This document shows, one piece after another, positions 25,166-33,461 of a stretch of DNA of 44,921 nt. Position 1 is the stretch's first letter; each line of letters starts with the position of its first letter. The notes beneath the pieces were generated by a model. The model was not told the DNA's origin, ran no database searches, and saw only the letters and a program-made list of their open reading frames with translations. This DNA is from Candidatus Aminicenantota bacterium (GTDB taxonomy: Bacteria; Acidobacteriota; Aminicenantia; UBA2199): positions 1-44,921 of the forward strand of contig JADFDP010000012.1 of assembly GCA_018262835.1 (NCBI GenBank), given 5' to 3'. The translations under genes and the position numbers were made by a program.

Positions 25166-26122
25166 TCACTGATACTCTTTTAAAATTTTGACATAACTTT
25201 CTTTTTTCAATTGGGCGATATAATCTTTCAACTTGACCTGCTGCTGGTCTTCGCGCAGCTTCTGAATGATGTCTTCGCGGACATCCTTCACTTCCCGGAT
25301 CCGGTCCGCGCTGAAATCGGCCAGCTGGATGATGTACCAGCCATTATCGGTCTCGATCCAGCCCGAGTATTCATCCTTTTTTAGCTTTGCCGCCGCGTCC
25401 TCCAAATTCTTGTCCAGTTCCCCTTTTTTGAATTTGCCCAGAGCGATACTGTCCGCGGCACCGGGAAGCTCCGAATGCCGTTGGGCGACTTCTGCGAAAA
25501 GACCGGGCTTTAATTCAGAGGCGATCAAATCCATTTTTTCCTGCGGTTTGGCGCCGTTGTCGTTTTTTTTCAGGTAAATGCAATTCAAGGTGGTCTCGGC
25601 GGGCACGGTGAATTGCTCCGCGTTCCTGCGGTAATACTCCATGATCTGCGGGTTGTCGATCTTGATCTTGGATCCGACCTCATCCCAGACCAGCCTTTCC
25701 TGCTTGCGCCGCTCCTTCCACTGATCTTTCCAGACGCCAAAATCGATCCCTTCGGCCTGCAGCGCGCTTTTCAAATCATCATCGGAAGCGAAATTGTTCT
25801 GTTTTTTTATCTCCTGAATAATGGTTTCCACATCGCTGTCGACATTGTAATTCTTTTCCTTTATCTTTGACAGCAGCAGCTTCTGCTCGATGAATTGGTT
25901 CAACAGTTCCTTTTTAAAATTTTGCAGGGCCTGCTCCAGTTTCTCGCCTTCCAGTTGGGCCTGGAGGGAACGCGTCATCCCCATTTCAAATTCCTTCAAT
26001 TCCGTGCCCGTGATCGCTTCGTCATTGACCATCGCATAAATTTCTTCAATAACCTCCGCGGAGGCAAAGCCCAGATTAATTGTCAGGAAAATGATCGCCG
26101 TCAGAATAATTTTTACTTTCAT
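25166..26122 (-). CDS. Periplasmic peptidyl-prolyl isomerase / SurA-like chaperone
   Basis: 318 residues with a signal peptide (KIILTAIIFLTINLGFASA). Residues 24-150 form the SurA N-terminal helical chaperone domain (IYAMVNDEAITGTELKEFE, then a long charged helical region). A parvulin-type domain follows at about 170-275, with FAEVAQRHSELPGAADSIAL and GWIETDNGWYIIQLAD. The parvulin core is shortened and its catalytic residues cannot all be placed, so chaperone activity may dominate. It would assist outer-membrane protein folding. Its ATG lies inside the upstream paralogue (47-base overlap), with GGAG nine bases before it. Confidence 0.85.
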   Translation of the reverse strand: MKVKIILTAIIFLTINLGFASAEVIEEIYAMVNDEAITGTELKEFEMGMTRSLQAQLEGEKLEQALQNFKKELLNQFIEQKLLLSKIKEKNYNVDSDVETIIQEIKKQNNFASDDDLKSALQAEGIDFGVWKDQWKERRKQERLVWDEVGSKIKIDNPQIMEYYRRNAEQFTVPAETTLNCIYLKKNDNGAKPQEKMDLIASELKPGLFAEVAQRHSELPGAADSIALGKFKKGELDKNLEDAAAKLKKDEYSGWIETDNGWYIIQLADFSADRIREVKDVREDIIQKLREDQQQVKLKDYIAQLKKESYVKILKEYQ

Positions 26123-27074
26123 CTTGGTTTACTCCGGAATCCGATTTTATATAGGTAAAATACAGATTTTTATGATCGATGCGCACGGGGACTTCGGCTT
26201 TCAACTTTGTTAAGAAATCCCCGTAGGCGGCGGACAGCTTGGCGGAAAGCAGCTTGCTTTTGATTTCATCTTTCACGGCTTCCAGCAGGAGCATCCTGGA
26301 TTTTTTTTTCTGGGTGACCTTGAACAGGTGAAACCCGTATGGCGATTCCACAATGGGACTGATCTCATTCACCTTCAGGGAAAAGACCACTTTTTCCATC
26401 TCTTGGGGCAGCATGCCCTTTTCGAAAAATCCCATGGCGCCGCCGCCGGCGGCTTCGGGGGAAACCGATTCGCTGCGGGCGATCTCCTCAAAGCGCGAGG
26501 GTTGGTTGAGCAGTTCCGAACGGATGGTCAGCAGCTTTTCCCGGTCGTTGACCATGATCTGAAACAGACGGATCTCCTCGCTTTTTTGGAATTCTTTTAA
26601 ATGCGCCTCATAAAATTTTGCAATTTCACTGTCGCTGACCTCAATATCCTTGTAGGCATTGGCCAGCAAATACTTCTGCACTTTCAATACGTTGCGGATC
26701 ATCTGCTGGTCAAAATCCAGATCCTGCCGCCGGGTCTTGACTTCCTGGAGGTAGGCGGCAATTTCATCATCGCCAACCTGGATATTATCTTGATTGGCCC
26801 TGAACAATATGATCTGCTGCTCGCAGAAGACATCGAACAAACGGGAAAGGAGCTTGTCATTGTTTTTCTGCTTAAAGATATCCGCGTACTGCAGCTTGAC
26901 GAAATTTTTCAAGTCGCGATTGGTCAGGGCACCATCAGCGATGGACAGGATGACGTTGTTTTCGATGGCCGCCGCCTGGTCAACGGCAGTTGGAACTTTG
27001 CCGCCGTTGGATTGATTTTTGCATTGGGCCAAAAAAAGCATGAAAACTAGAATAACAAACCACTTTTTGTTCAT
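26076..27074 (-). CDS. PpiC-type peptidyl-prolyl isomerase lipoprotein
   Basis: 332 residues. The N-terminus MNKKWFVILVFMLFLAQC is a lipoprotein signal with lipobox LAQC, so it should be lipid-anchored in the periplasm. A SurA-like N-terminal region (residues about 40-150) is followed by a clear parvulin domain: IRLFQIMVNDREKLLTIRSE, RFEEIARSESVSPEAAGGGA with MGFF, then FSLKVNEISPIVESPYGFHL and FKV. This is the better preserved foldase of the overlapping pair. A promoter ends eight bases before its ATG. Confidence 0.9.
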   Translation of the reverse strand: MNKKWFVILVFMLFLAQCKNQSNGGKVPTAVDQAAAIENNVILSIADGALTNRDLKNFVKLQYADIFKQKNNDKLLSRLFDVFCEQQIILFRANQDNIQVGDDEIAAYLQEVKTRRQDLDFDQQMIRNVLKVQKYLLANAYKDIEVSDSEIAKFYEAHLKEFQKSEEIRLFQIMVNDREKLLTIRSELLNQPSRFEEIARSESVSPEAAGGGAMGFFEKGMLPQEMEKVVFSLKVNEISPIVESPYGFHLFKVTQKKKSRMLLLEAVKDEIKSKLLSAKLSAAYGDFLTKLKAEVPVRIDHKNLYFTYIKSDSGVNQDESKNYSDGDHFPDN

Positions 27075-27082
27075 TCTTTGCC

Positions 27083-27111
27083 ATTATATCCCAGATCCCC
27101 CCCGATTTCAA
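27083..27111 (-). promoter_or_regulatory. Promoter for the PpiC pair (predicted leaderless)
   Basis: Minus strand TTGAAA (27111-27106), 17 bases, TATAAT (27088-27083), eight bases, then ATG at 27074. Divergent from the uppS promoter. Confidence 0.8.
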
Positions 27112-27161
27112 TGGAATTCCTCCAACCCGGCAGGCCGCGCCGGGCGGTGGGGGCGCCCGAT

Positions 27162-27190
27162 TTGACAAAAAGGCGAGGAAAAAATATAAT
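27162..27190 (+). promoter_or_regulatory. Exact consensus promoter for uppS (predicted leaderless)
   Basis: TTGACA (27162-27167), 17 bases, TATAAT (27185-27190), six bases, then ATG at 27197. All twelve core bases and the spacer are ideal, and there is no room for a 5' untranslated region. It is the cleanest example of the leaderless layout in the window. Confidence 0.93.
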
Positions 27191-27196
27191 TCGTTA

Positions 27197-27955
27197 ATGT
27201 TAGACTATGCCCTGGCCCCATATCCACCGCAAAGCGAAGAAACCGCTTTGCTCAAGCGCATCGATGAAAAACGCTTGCCCGCTCATGTTGCGGTCATCAT
27301 GGACGGCAACGGGCGGTGGGCCAAACAGAAAAACCTGAAAAGAAACGCGGGGCACAGCGCCGGCGCCGAGGCCGCTCGAGAAATCACGGAAACCTCGGCG
27401 CGCCTGGGCATCCAATACTTGACCATGTTCATGTTCTCCAGTGAAAATTGGAAAAGACCGGCAGGCGAAGTTCAATTCCTGCTGGATATGTTTTATAAAA
27501 ACCTGGTCGAGCAAGATGAATTGCTGGAAAAAAACGATATCAAATTAAAAATAATCGGCGATATGGGAAAATTGCCCGGCAAATTGCAGAAAAAACTGCA
27601 TGAAGTGGAAGAAAATTCGCAAAATCACAAGCGGCTGCAGGTCAATCTGGCGCTCAACTACGGCTCCCGGCCCGAAATATTGCGCGCCATTCGCCGGATC
27701 ATTGCCGAACGGATCCCCGCCGACCAGTTGGACGAAGCGACCTTCGGCAGATTCCTGTACACGGCCGGCTGCCCCGATCCCGATCTGCTGATCCGCACTT
27801 CAGGAGAACTGAGGATATCCAATTTTCTTTTATATCAAATCGCCTACAGCGAACTGTATTTTACTCCGATCCTATGGCCCGATTTCCGGGCCAAGGAATT
27901 TTTCCGGGCCATCCTTGATTTCCAGGGCCGGGAGAGGAGATTCGGAAGCCTATGA
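27197..27955 (+). CDS. uppS: Isoprenyl transferase (undecaprenyl diphosphate synthase type)
   Basis: 252 residues. This cis-prenyltransferase builds the undecaprenyl carrier for peptidoglycan and polysaccharide export. HVAVIMDGNGRWAKQ contains the diphosphate-binding Asp. FMFSSENWKRP, ALNYGSRPEI, DLLIRTSGELRISNFLLYQI and YFTPILWPDF are the other conserved blocks. A 30-residue N-terminal extension rich in acidic and basic residues precedes the fold; the promoter position supports this start. The stop overlaps cdsA by four bases. Confidence 0.97.
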   Translation: MLDYALAPYPPQSEETALLKRIDEKRLPAHVAVIMDGNGRWAKQKNLKRNAGHSAGAEAAREITETSARLGIQYLTMFMFSSENWKRPAGEVQFLLDMFYKNLVEQDELLEKNDIKLKIIGDMGKLPGKLQKKLHEVEENSQNHKRLQVNLALNYGSRPEILRAIRRIIAERIPADQLDEATFGRFLYTAGCPDPDLLIRTSGELRISNFLLYQIAYSELYFTPILWPDFRAKEFFRAILDFQGRERRFGSL

Positions 27956-28752
27956 AGGATCTGAGCCGGCGCCTGCCCACCACCGCGGTATTAATCATTT
28001 TCGCCTACGCCGCCATCCGTTTTTTACCCGTCTTGTATTTTTCAGCCCTGCTCTACATTCTGGTCAGCCTGGCCGCCTGGGAATTGATCCGCTTGACCCG
28101 GCCCCAGAATTTTTCCTGGCTGCTGGTTTTTGCCGCCGGCCTGCTGGTCGCTCTGGCCTTCACGGTCGAATGGTTCGACCTCAAGCAGGCCTTGACGGCG
28201 GGACTGCTTGCCAGCGGCCTGTTCTTTCTTTTCACGGTCAAATCCCGGGAACGCCTCGGCCAATTTGCCAGGGACTGGGGCATTTTTTTCCTGGTCCCGG
28301 TTTACCTTTATGTCCCTTTGTATTTTTTATTGGAACTGAAAAAATTGGGGGCCAACTACCTTTTTTTCCTTATTTTTGTCATTGCCGTCGGTGATTCCGG
28401 GGCGTATTTTGTCGGCAGCGCCCTGGGCAAGCACAAGATCTATCCCGTCGCCTCTCCCAAAAAATCCCTGGAAGGGCTGGTCGCCGCGATATTGACTGCG
28501 GCGCTAAGCGGCTGGCTGGCGCTTTTGCTGTTTCCGGTAACCGTCGGGATATCCACCGCCATCATCACCGCCGCCATCATCGGCCTGTTTTCGCAGCTAT
28601 CCGATCCGGTGGAATCACTGTTCAAGCGCGCCGCCGACAAAAAGGATTCCGGCACCCTGCTTCCCGGCCACGGCGGCATATTGGACCGCGTGGACAGTTA
28701 CATTTTTTGCGCCCCCCTGTTGTTCTACCTGATCCGCTATTTTTGGAAATAA
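27952..28752 (+). CDS. cdsA: Phosphatidate cytidylyltransferase
   Basis: 266 residues, multi-pass membrane protein. It makes CDP-diacylglycerol from phosphatidate and CTP. At least seven hydrophobic helices are visible. The C-terminal CDS signature is present as SDPVESLFKRAADKKDSGTL followed by LPGHGGILDRVDSY. IAVGDSGAYFVGSALGKHK and SPKKSLEGLV are further conserved blocks. Start in an ATGA overlap with uppS. The uppS-cdsA-dxr-rseP order is common across bacteria. Confidence 0.96.
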   Translation: MKDLSRRLPTTAVLIIFAYAAIRFLPVLYFSALLYILVSLAAWELIRLTRPQNFSWLLVFAAGLLVALAFTVEWFDLKQALTAGLLASGLFFLFTVKSRERLGQFARDWGIFFLVPVYLYVPLYFLLELKKLGANYLFFLIFVIAVGDSGAYFVGSALGKHKIYPVASPKKSLEGLVAAILTAALSGWLALLLFPVTVGISTAIITAAIIGLFSQLSDPVESLFKRAADKKDSGTLLPGHGGILDRVDSYIFCAPLLFYLIRYFWK

Positions 28753-28794
28753 GCGCATGCCCTCTCCGGCAAAAGAACAAACTGCCGTTCACCC

Positions 28795-29955
28795 ATGACG
28801 AAAAATATCGTGCTGCTGGGCTCCACGGGCTCGATCGGACGAAGCGCCCTGGCGGTTTTGCGGGAAAACCCGGAGCGTTTCCGGCTCATCGGCCTGGCCG
28901 CGGGAAGCAACACCCAGCTATTGGAAAAACAGATCCGCGAATTCGAACCCCGGGCCGTCAGCGTCAAGTCCCGGAAGCATGCCCGCGAGCTGCAGGAAAA
29001 GTTTCCGCACAACAAAATGTTTTTCGGCGCAGAAGGATTGCAGGAAATCGTCTCCCTGCCGGGGGCCGATTGCGTCATTGCGGCCATCAGCGGCACCGCG
29101 GGGCTGCCGGCCACGGTCCAGGCCATCCGCCTGAAGCGGCGGCTATGCCTGGCCAACAAGGAGACCCTGGTGGCCGCCGGAGACCTGATCAACCGTGAAA
29201 TCGCCGCCGCCGGGGCGGAGATCATTCCCATCGACAGCGAGCAGAGCGCCATTTTCCAATGCCTGGCCGCCGCGCCGCGACAATATGTCCGCCGCGTCAT
29301 GCTGACCGCTTCGGGCGGGCCTTTTTTCAGGGACAAGCACAGGGATCTCGCGCTCATCAGCGTGGAGGAGGCCCTGGCCCATCCCACCTGGTCCATGGGC
29401 AAGAAAATCACCATCGATTCGGCCACGCTGATGAACAAGGCGCTGGAGATCATCGAAGCCCACCACCTCTTTCATCTTGGCCACGAGCAGATCGAGGTGC
29501 TCATCCACCCCCAGAGCGTGGTCCATTCCCTGGTGGAATTCATCGATTCATCCGTCCTGGCCCAGCTCGGCGTCGCCGACATGAAACTGCCCATTCTCTA
29601 TTCATTGGGCTATCCCGAACGCCTGGCCGGGTCCTGCCCCCAGCTGGACCTGCCGGGGCTGGGTCAACTCGAATTCTTCCCGCCCGACCGCCGGCGTTTC
29701 CCTTCCGTGCAGATGGCTTACGACGTGCTGCGGCAGGGGCAGAACGCCGGCGCCGTTTTCAATACCGCCAATGAAGTCGCCGTGGAATTCTTTCTGGCCG
29801 GAAAAATCAGTTTCACGGCCATCTTTTCAGTGGTCGGCCACATGCTGGACAAGGGTGATTACCGCCCGTTGCATGACATGGATGATGTTCAGGAAACCAT
29901 TTCCCTGACCAGAACAAAAACAATCGAACACATAGAAAACGAGGTAATGAAATGA
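28795..29955 (+). CDS. dxr: 1-deoxy-D-xylulose 5-phosphate reductoisomerase
   Basis: 386 residues. Dxr makes methylerythritol 4-phosphate in the MEP isoprenoid pathway, feeding UppS. LLGSTGSIGRSALAVL is the NADPH-binding loop. ANKETLVAAGDLI, PIDSEQSAIFQCL (metal-binding region), LTASGGPF, HPTWSMGKKITIDSATLMNK and EIIEAHHLF are the catalytic blocks. The start ATG at 28795 has no clear Shine-Dalgarno, and 42 bases separate it from cdsA. Overlaps rseP by four bases. Confidence 0.97.
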   Translation: MTKNIVLLGSTGSIGRSALAVLRENPERFRLIGLAAGSNTQLLEKQIREFEPRAVSVKSRKHARELQEKFPHNKMFFGAEGLQEIVSLPGADCVIAAISGTAGLPATVQAIRLKRRLCLANKETLVAAGDLINREIAAAGAEIIPIDSEQSAIFQCLAAAPRQYVRRVMLTASGGPFFRDKHRDLALISVEEALAHPTWSMGKKITIDSATLMNKALEIIEAHHLFHLGHEQIEVLIHPQSVVHSLVEFIDSSVLAQLGVADMKLPILYSLGYPERLAGSCPQLDLPGLGQLEFFPPDRRRFPSVQMAYDVLRQGQNAGAVFNTANEVAVEFFLAGKISFTAIFSVVGHMLDKGDYRPLHDMDDVQETISLTRTKTIEHIENEVMK

Positions 29956-31286
29956 GTGTGATCTATCAATTCCTGACCTTTTTATTCGTATTGGGAATCA
30001 TTGTCCTGGTTCACGAACTGGGTCACTATATCGCCGCCCGGCTGATGAAGATCCGGGTGGAGGTTTTTTCGTTCGGGTTCGGCAAGCGGCTCTTCGGCAA
30101 AAAAATCGGCGCCACCGATTTTCGCGTCAGCCTGGTCCCAGTCGGCGGCTACGTGCGCATGGCCGGCGAAGAGGAATACGACCCGAAAAATCCCCGCCCC
30201 GACGAATTCATGGCCAAGAACCGGGCCCAGAAAATTTTTACGCTGCTGATGGGACCGGTGATGAACCTGCTGCTGGCCCTGCTGCTGATCGTCATCGTCA
30301 ATATGGGCGGCGTGGAGATCGATTCCTACAAACTGGAGAAGCCGGTCATCGGCTATATCGTCCAGGGCTCTCCCGCCCAAAAATCCGGCTTGCTGCCCGG
30401 AGACACGCTGCTGGCCATCCAGGGCAAAAAAACCCCCAATTGGAAAGAGGTGGAGATCACCATCGGCACCAATCCCAAGGAGAGCCTGCGGATCGACTAT
30501 CTGAGGAATCGGCTAGCGCAGACCACCCTCCTGAAGGTGGAGACCAGCTCACGCTATGAAATCGGTTATGCGGGTTTTTACTGGCAATTGCCGGCCGTGA
30601 TCAGTGATGTCGCCAAGGGATATCCGGCCTGGAAAGCGGGATTGCGGCCCGGCGACAGGATCACGGCAGTCGACGAACGCCCGGTGGCCACTTATTTCGA
30701 ATTGGCCGACATCATCCACCGCTCAGCGGGAAAGCCCCTGCAGCTGACCTTTGAGCGGGGCGGACGCTCGCTTTTCACCCGGCTCACGCCGGTGGCCGAA
30801 AACAGCGTCGGCATCATCGGCTTCAACGTCAAGATCGCCACCAGCAAGATCCATTACGGCTTGCTCGCCGCCATTCAAAACAGCTTCCAGGAAGCCGGCC
30901 GCCTCATGTTCCTGACTTTTGACGCCTTCAAAAAGATCATCCAGCGCAAAATATCGGTCAAGAGTTTTTCCGGCCCCATCGAGATCGCCCGCGTTTCCCA
31001 GCAGGCGCTGGCCAGCGGCTTTTCCAATTTTTTCATGCTCATCGCCTTCATTTCGCTGCAATTGGGCATCGTCAATCTCTTTCCCATACCCGGCCTCGAC
31101 GGCGGCCACCTGCTGATATTTACCATCGAAGCGATCATCCGCCGCGATCTGAATCAGAAGCTGAAAAATATACTGATCTACGCCGGATTCGCTTTTTTGA
31201 TCAGCTTGATGGCATTTATCATCTTGAACGATATCGCCAAGACCCTGCCCAACGGCTGGCAGAGCATTTTCCCGTTTCTGCGCTAG
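29952..31286 (+). CDS. rseP: RIP metalloprotease RseP (site-2 protease)
   Basis: 444 residues, an intramembrane zinc protease. VHELGHYIAARLMKI gives the HExxH motif in the first helix. Two PDZ domains follow (QGSPAQKSGLLPGDTLLAIQ and KGYPAWKAGLRPGDRITAVD), then NLFPIPGLDGGHLL, whose Asp completes the zinc site. Closing helices end the protein. RseP cuts membrane anti-sigma factors after a first cut by a DegS-like protease. The one-helix protein at 16513-16860 is a possible substrate, though this is inference. Ends 13 bases before the convergent coaD. Confidence 0.96.
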   Translation: MSVIYQFLTFLFVLGIIVLVHELGHYIAARLMKIRVEVFSFGFGKRLFGKKIGATDFRVSLVPVGGYVRMAGEEEYDPKNPRPDEFMAKNRAQKIFTLLMGPVMNLLLALLLIVIVNMGGVEIDSYKLEKPVIGYIVQGSPAQKSGLLPGDTLLAIQGKKTPNWKEVEITIGTNPKESLRIDYLRNRLAQTTLLKVETSSRYEIGYAGFYWQLPAVISDVAKGYPAWKAGLRPGDRITAVDERPVATYFELADIIHRSAGKPLQLTFERGGRSLFTRLTPVAENSVGIIGFNVKIATSKIHYGLLAAIQNSFQEAGRLMFLTFDAFKKIIQRKISVKSFSGPIEIARVSQQALASGFSNFFMLIAFISLQLGIVNLFPIPGLDGGHLLIFTIEAIIRRDLNQKLKNILIYAGFAFLISLMAFIILNDIAKTLPNGWQSIFPFLR

Positions 31287-31299
31287 CGGCGGCGCCAGA

Positions 31300-31794
31300 T
31301 TATTTCTGCCGGCGGAACTTTTCCTTCAGTTTGAGGTCCACGATCTGCGGCACCAGCGAGCCCACTTCCCCGCCCAGCTGGTAAATTTCCTTGACCAGCT
31401 TGGAGCTTAAAAAAGAATAGGATTCGGAAGGCACGAAAAATATCGTTTCGATGCGCGGCTCGATCTTGCGGTTCATCAAGGCCATCTGGAATTCGATCTC
31501 GAAATCGGAAATGGCCCGCAGGCCGCGGACCACGGTGGTGATCCCCTTTTGATTCAGATAATCGACCAGCAGCCCCTCGAAATGATCGATCTCGATCCGC
31601 TGCGGATCCTTGAAAACGGATCTCAGGATCTGCTGCCGTTCTTCCAGGCTGAAAAGATAGGTTTTGTCGGGGTTCTTCATGACCGCCACAATGATCTTGT
31701 CGAAGATCTTCAGCCCGCGCTCGATGATGTCGATGTGGCCGTTGGTCAAGGGATCGTACGAACCCGGATAAACCGCGATGTTTTTTTTAGGCAT
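31300..31794 (-). CDS. coaD: Phosphopantetheine adenylyltransferase
   Basis: 164 residues, normal length. CoaD makes dephospho-CoA from 4'-phosphopantetheine and ATP. VYPGSYDPLTNGHIDIIERG holds the T/HxGH nucleotidyltransferase motif. VRGLRAISDFEIEFQMALMN and FFVPSESYSFLSSKLVKEIY are the usual substrate-site blocks. AGGAG lies six bases before the ATG. The start overlaps the preceding kinase gene by eight bases, so the kinase, though not classic CoaE, could be linked to CoA synthesis. Confidence 0.97.
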   Translation of the reverse strand: MPKKNIAVYPGSYDPLTNGHIDIIERGLKIFDKIIVAVMKNPDKTYLFSLEERQQILRSVFKDPQRIEIDHFEGLLVDYLNQKGITTVVRGLRAISDFEIEFQMALMNRKIEPRIETIFFVPSESYSFLSSKLVKEIYQLGGEVGSLVPQIVDLKLKEKFRRQK

Positions 31795-32368
31795 GCCCTG
31801 CTCCTATTTTGCTCAAGACTTCCTCCAGCCTGGCCTTGAACTCGGCCAGCGTGCCGTTGTTGGCAACATAATGATCCGCCATGGCCAGCGTGGGCCCGAC
31901 CCGCTGTCCGCCTTCGGGTTCGCCGTTCCCCCACTCGCGTTCCAGGCTGGCCCGCAATTCTCCCTCGGCGGCCATGTCGGTCACCCGGCCCCGTTTTTTC
32001 ATCCTGGCCAGGATGATCGGAATATCGCAGTCGATGCCGATCAAATAAAAATCATCGATCTTTTTTAACTCCAGGACTTCGGCCGGGTTGCGGATGCCGT
32101 CGATCACCCAGCGCGCTTCCGGCGCAGCCAATACTATTTCCCGGATCATCCTGCCCAGGACTCCGGCCCCGCCCTCGGTCCGGAGCCGGTTGCCGATATC
32201 CTGCATCTGGCTGCGAGTGACCCGGGAATCGGCTTTGGCCGCCTCGCTGCGCACAATGTCGGAAAGGGAAATATAGCGAAAGCCGTGCCCGCTGAGAATG
32301 CGAACCGCTTCGCCTTTCCCGGAAGCCATGCGACCGGTCAGGCCAATGCACAGTTTCGCCCCGGCCAC
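31787..32368 (-). CDS. P-loop nucleotide kinase-like protein (dephospho-CoA kinase / dNMP kinase-like)
   Basis: 193 residues from a GTG with GGAG five bases upstream; an alternative GTG six bases earlier overlaps the deaminase stop. The P-loop is IGLTGRMASGKGEA. YISLSDIVRSEA, DIGNRLRTEGGAGVL, RWVIDGIRNPAEVLELKK and MADHYVANNGTLAEFKARLE follow the pattern of archaeal-type UPF0200/CoaE-related kinases rather than bacterial CoaE. Placed between dCMP deaminase and coaD, it could act on a deoxynucleotide or on dephospho-CoA. Cytoplasmic. No separate coaE is in the window. Confidence 0.7.
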   Translation of the reverse strand: MAGAKLCIGLTGRMASGKGEAVRILSGHGFRYISLSDIVRSEAAKADSRVTRSQMQDIGNRLRTEGGAGVLGRMIREIVLAAPEARWVIDGIRNPAEVLELKKIDDFYLIGIDCDIPIILARMKKRGRVTDMAAEGELRASLEREWGNGEPEGGQRVGPTLAMADHYVANNGTLAEFKARLEEVLSKIGAGHA

Positions 32369-32370
32369 AT

Positions 32371-32889
32371 TCACTCCGTCCGGCCGTAGCGGATGTTGTC
32401 TTCCAGGATGTCCTGCTCCCGCCACTCCCTGGCCCAATCACCGACCTTGAAAATCTGATGGCGCCCGGCGTCGGGCTGCGAGACCAGGACGCGGTCCAGG
32501 CCGGCGTTGATGATCATTTTCTTGCAGATAAAACAAGGGAAGGCGAAAATGGGTTTGCCGCTTTCGCGGTTCTCGCCGAAAATGTACATGTCGCCCCCGA
32601 GCAGGCTGACCCCGGCCCGGGCGGCGTTGATGATCGCGTTCTGCTCGGCGTGGACCGAACGGCACAATTCGTACTGGGTGCCGGAAGGAATTTGCAGCTT
32701 TTGGCGCAGACAGAAGCCATGGTCCAGGGAACTGCGCGTATGCCGCGGCGCCCCGACATAGCCGGTGGCGATGATCTGGTCTTCCTTGACGATGATGGCC
32801 CCGATCAGCACCTTCAGGCAGGTGGAGCGGCGGGAGACCACCTGGGCGATGTTCAAATAGTAATCTTCTTTTTCCGGCCGTTCGATCAT
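32371..32889 (-). CDS. dCMP deaminase family protein (ComEB-like)
   Basis: 172 residues from the ATG at 32889. An upstream in-frame ATG (32904) lies inside the promoter spacer and is rejected. Zinc-site motifs are VHAEQNAIINAA and FPCFICKKMIINAG. The N-terminus EDYYLNIAQVVSRRSTCLKV fits the ComEB/dCMP deaminase family. The expected reaction is dCMP to dUMP for thymidylate synthesis. The stop abuts or overlaps the kinase start, so both are probably made together. Confidence 0.88.
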   Translation of the reverse strand: MIERPEKEDYYLNIAQVVSRRSTCLKVLIGAIIVKEDQIIATGYVGAPRHTRSSLDHGFCLRQKLQIPSGTQYELCRSVHAEQNAIINAARAGVSLLGGDMYIFGENRESGKPIFAFPCFICKKMIINAGLDRVLVSQPDAGRHQIFKVGDWAREWREQDILEDNIRYGRTE

Positions 32890-32895
32890 CAGCCC

Positions 32896-32924
32896 ATCAT
32901 ACATTTACGCGGTTCATTTTGCAA
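32896..32924 (-). promoter_or_regulatory. Promoter for the dCMP deaminase-kinase-coaD unit (predicted leaderless)
   Basis: Minus strand TTGCAA (32924-32919), 17 bases, TATGAT (32901-32896), six bases, then ATG at 32889. It settles the start codon. Confidence 0.65.
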
Positions 32925-32978
32925 ATCGGATCGCCGGCAGGCTGCGCCAAGCCCGGCGCCGCGATTTGACAAAAAAGA

Positions 32979-33461
32979 TCACTCTTCGATCGCCACCCGG
33001 ACCATCTTGTCGCCGGGGCGAATGGCGGCCACCACCTCCTGGCCGGCGATCACCTTGCCGAACACCGTATGCTTGCCGTCCAGATGGGGCTGCGGGGAAT
33101 GGGTGATGAAGAACTGGCTGCCGTTGGTGTTCGGGCCGGCGTTGGCCATGGATAGAGAACCCGTCTCGTGCTTCAGGGGATTGCCCCTGGTTTCGTCGGC
33201 GAATTGGTAGCCCGGCCCGCCGCGGCCGGTGCCGGTCGGGTCGCCGCCCTGGATGACGAAGTTGGGGATCACCCGGTGAAAAGCAACCCCGTCATAGTAG
33301 CCCTCCCGGGCCAGGAACACGAAATGGTTGACCGTCTGCGGAGCGTGCGCTGCGTAGAGTTCCACTTCAATCGTTCCCTTGTCCGTATCGATCCGGGCAC
33401 GATAGGTACGCTGGACATCGATGGTCAGCGGCGGCGGGCTCTTCCATTGTTTATGGGTCAT
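32979..33461 (-). CDS. Cyclophilin-type peptidyl-prolyl cis-trans isomerase
   Basis: 160 residues from the ATG at 33461 with GGAGGAGG upstream; a longer in-frame reading runs through the neighbouring gene and is rejected. [20 protein letters not shown] carries the catalytic Arg and Phe. [17 protein letters not shown] and [18 protein letters not shown] complete the active site. There is no signal peptide, so it is probably cytoplasmic. The N-terminal 25 residues ([19 protein letters not shown]) match the actinobacterial/acidobacterial type of cyclophilin. It overlaps the oxidase-like gene by 11 bases. Confidence 0.95.
   Translation of the reverse strand: MTHKQWKSPPPLTIDVQRTYRARIDTDKGTIEVELYAAHAPQTVNHFVFLAREGYYDGVAFHRVIPNFVIQGGDPTGTGRGGPGYQFADETRGNPLKHETGSLSMANAGPNTNGSQFFITHSPQPHLDGKHTVFGKVIAGQEVVAAIRPGDKMVRVAIEE

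Noticed and set aside
32966-32971. Plus-strand TTGACA after the dCMP deaminase promoter
   Set aside because: No -10 follows at 15-19 bases and it would read antisense into the cyclophilin gene.
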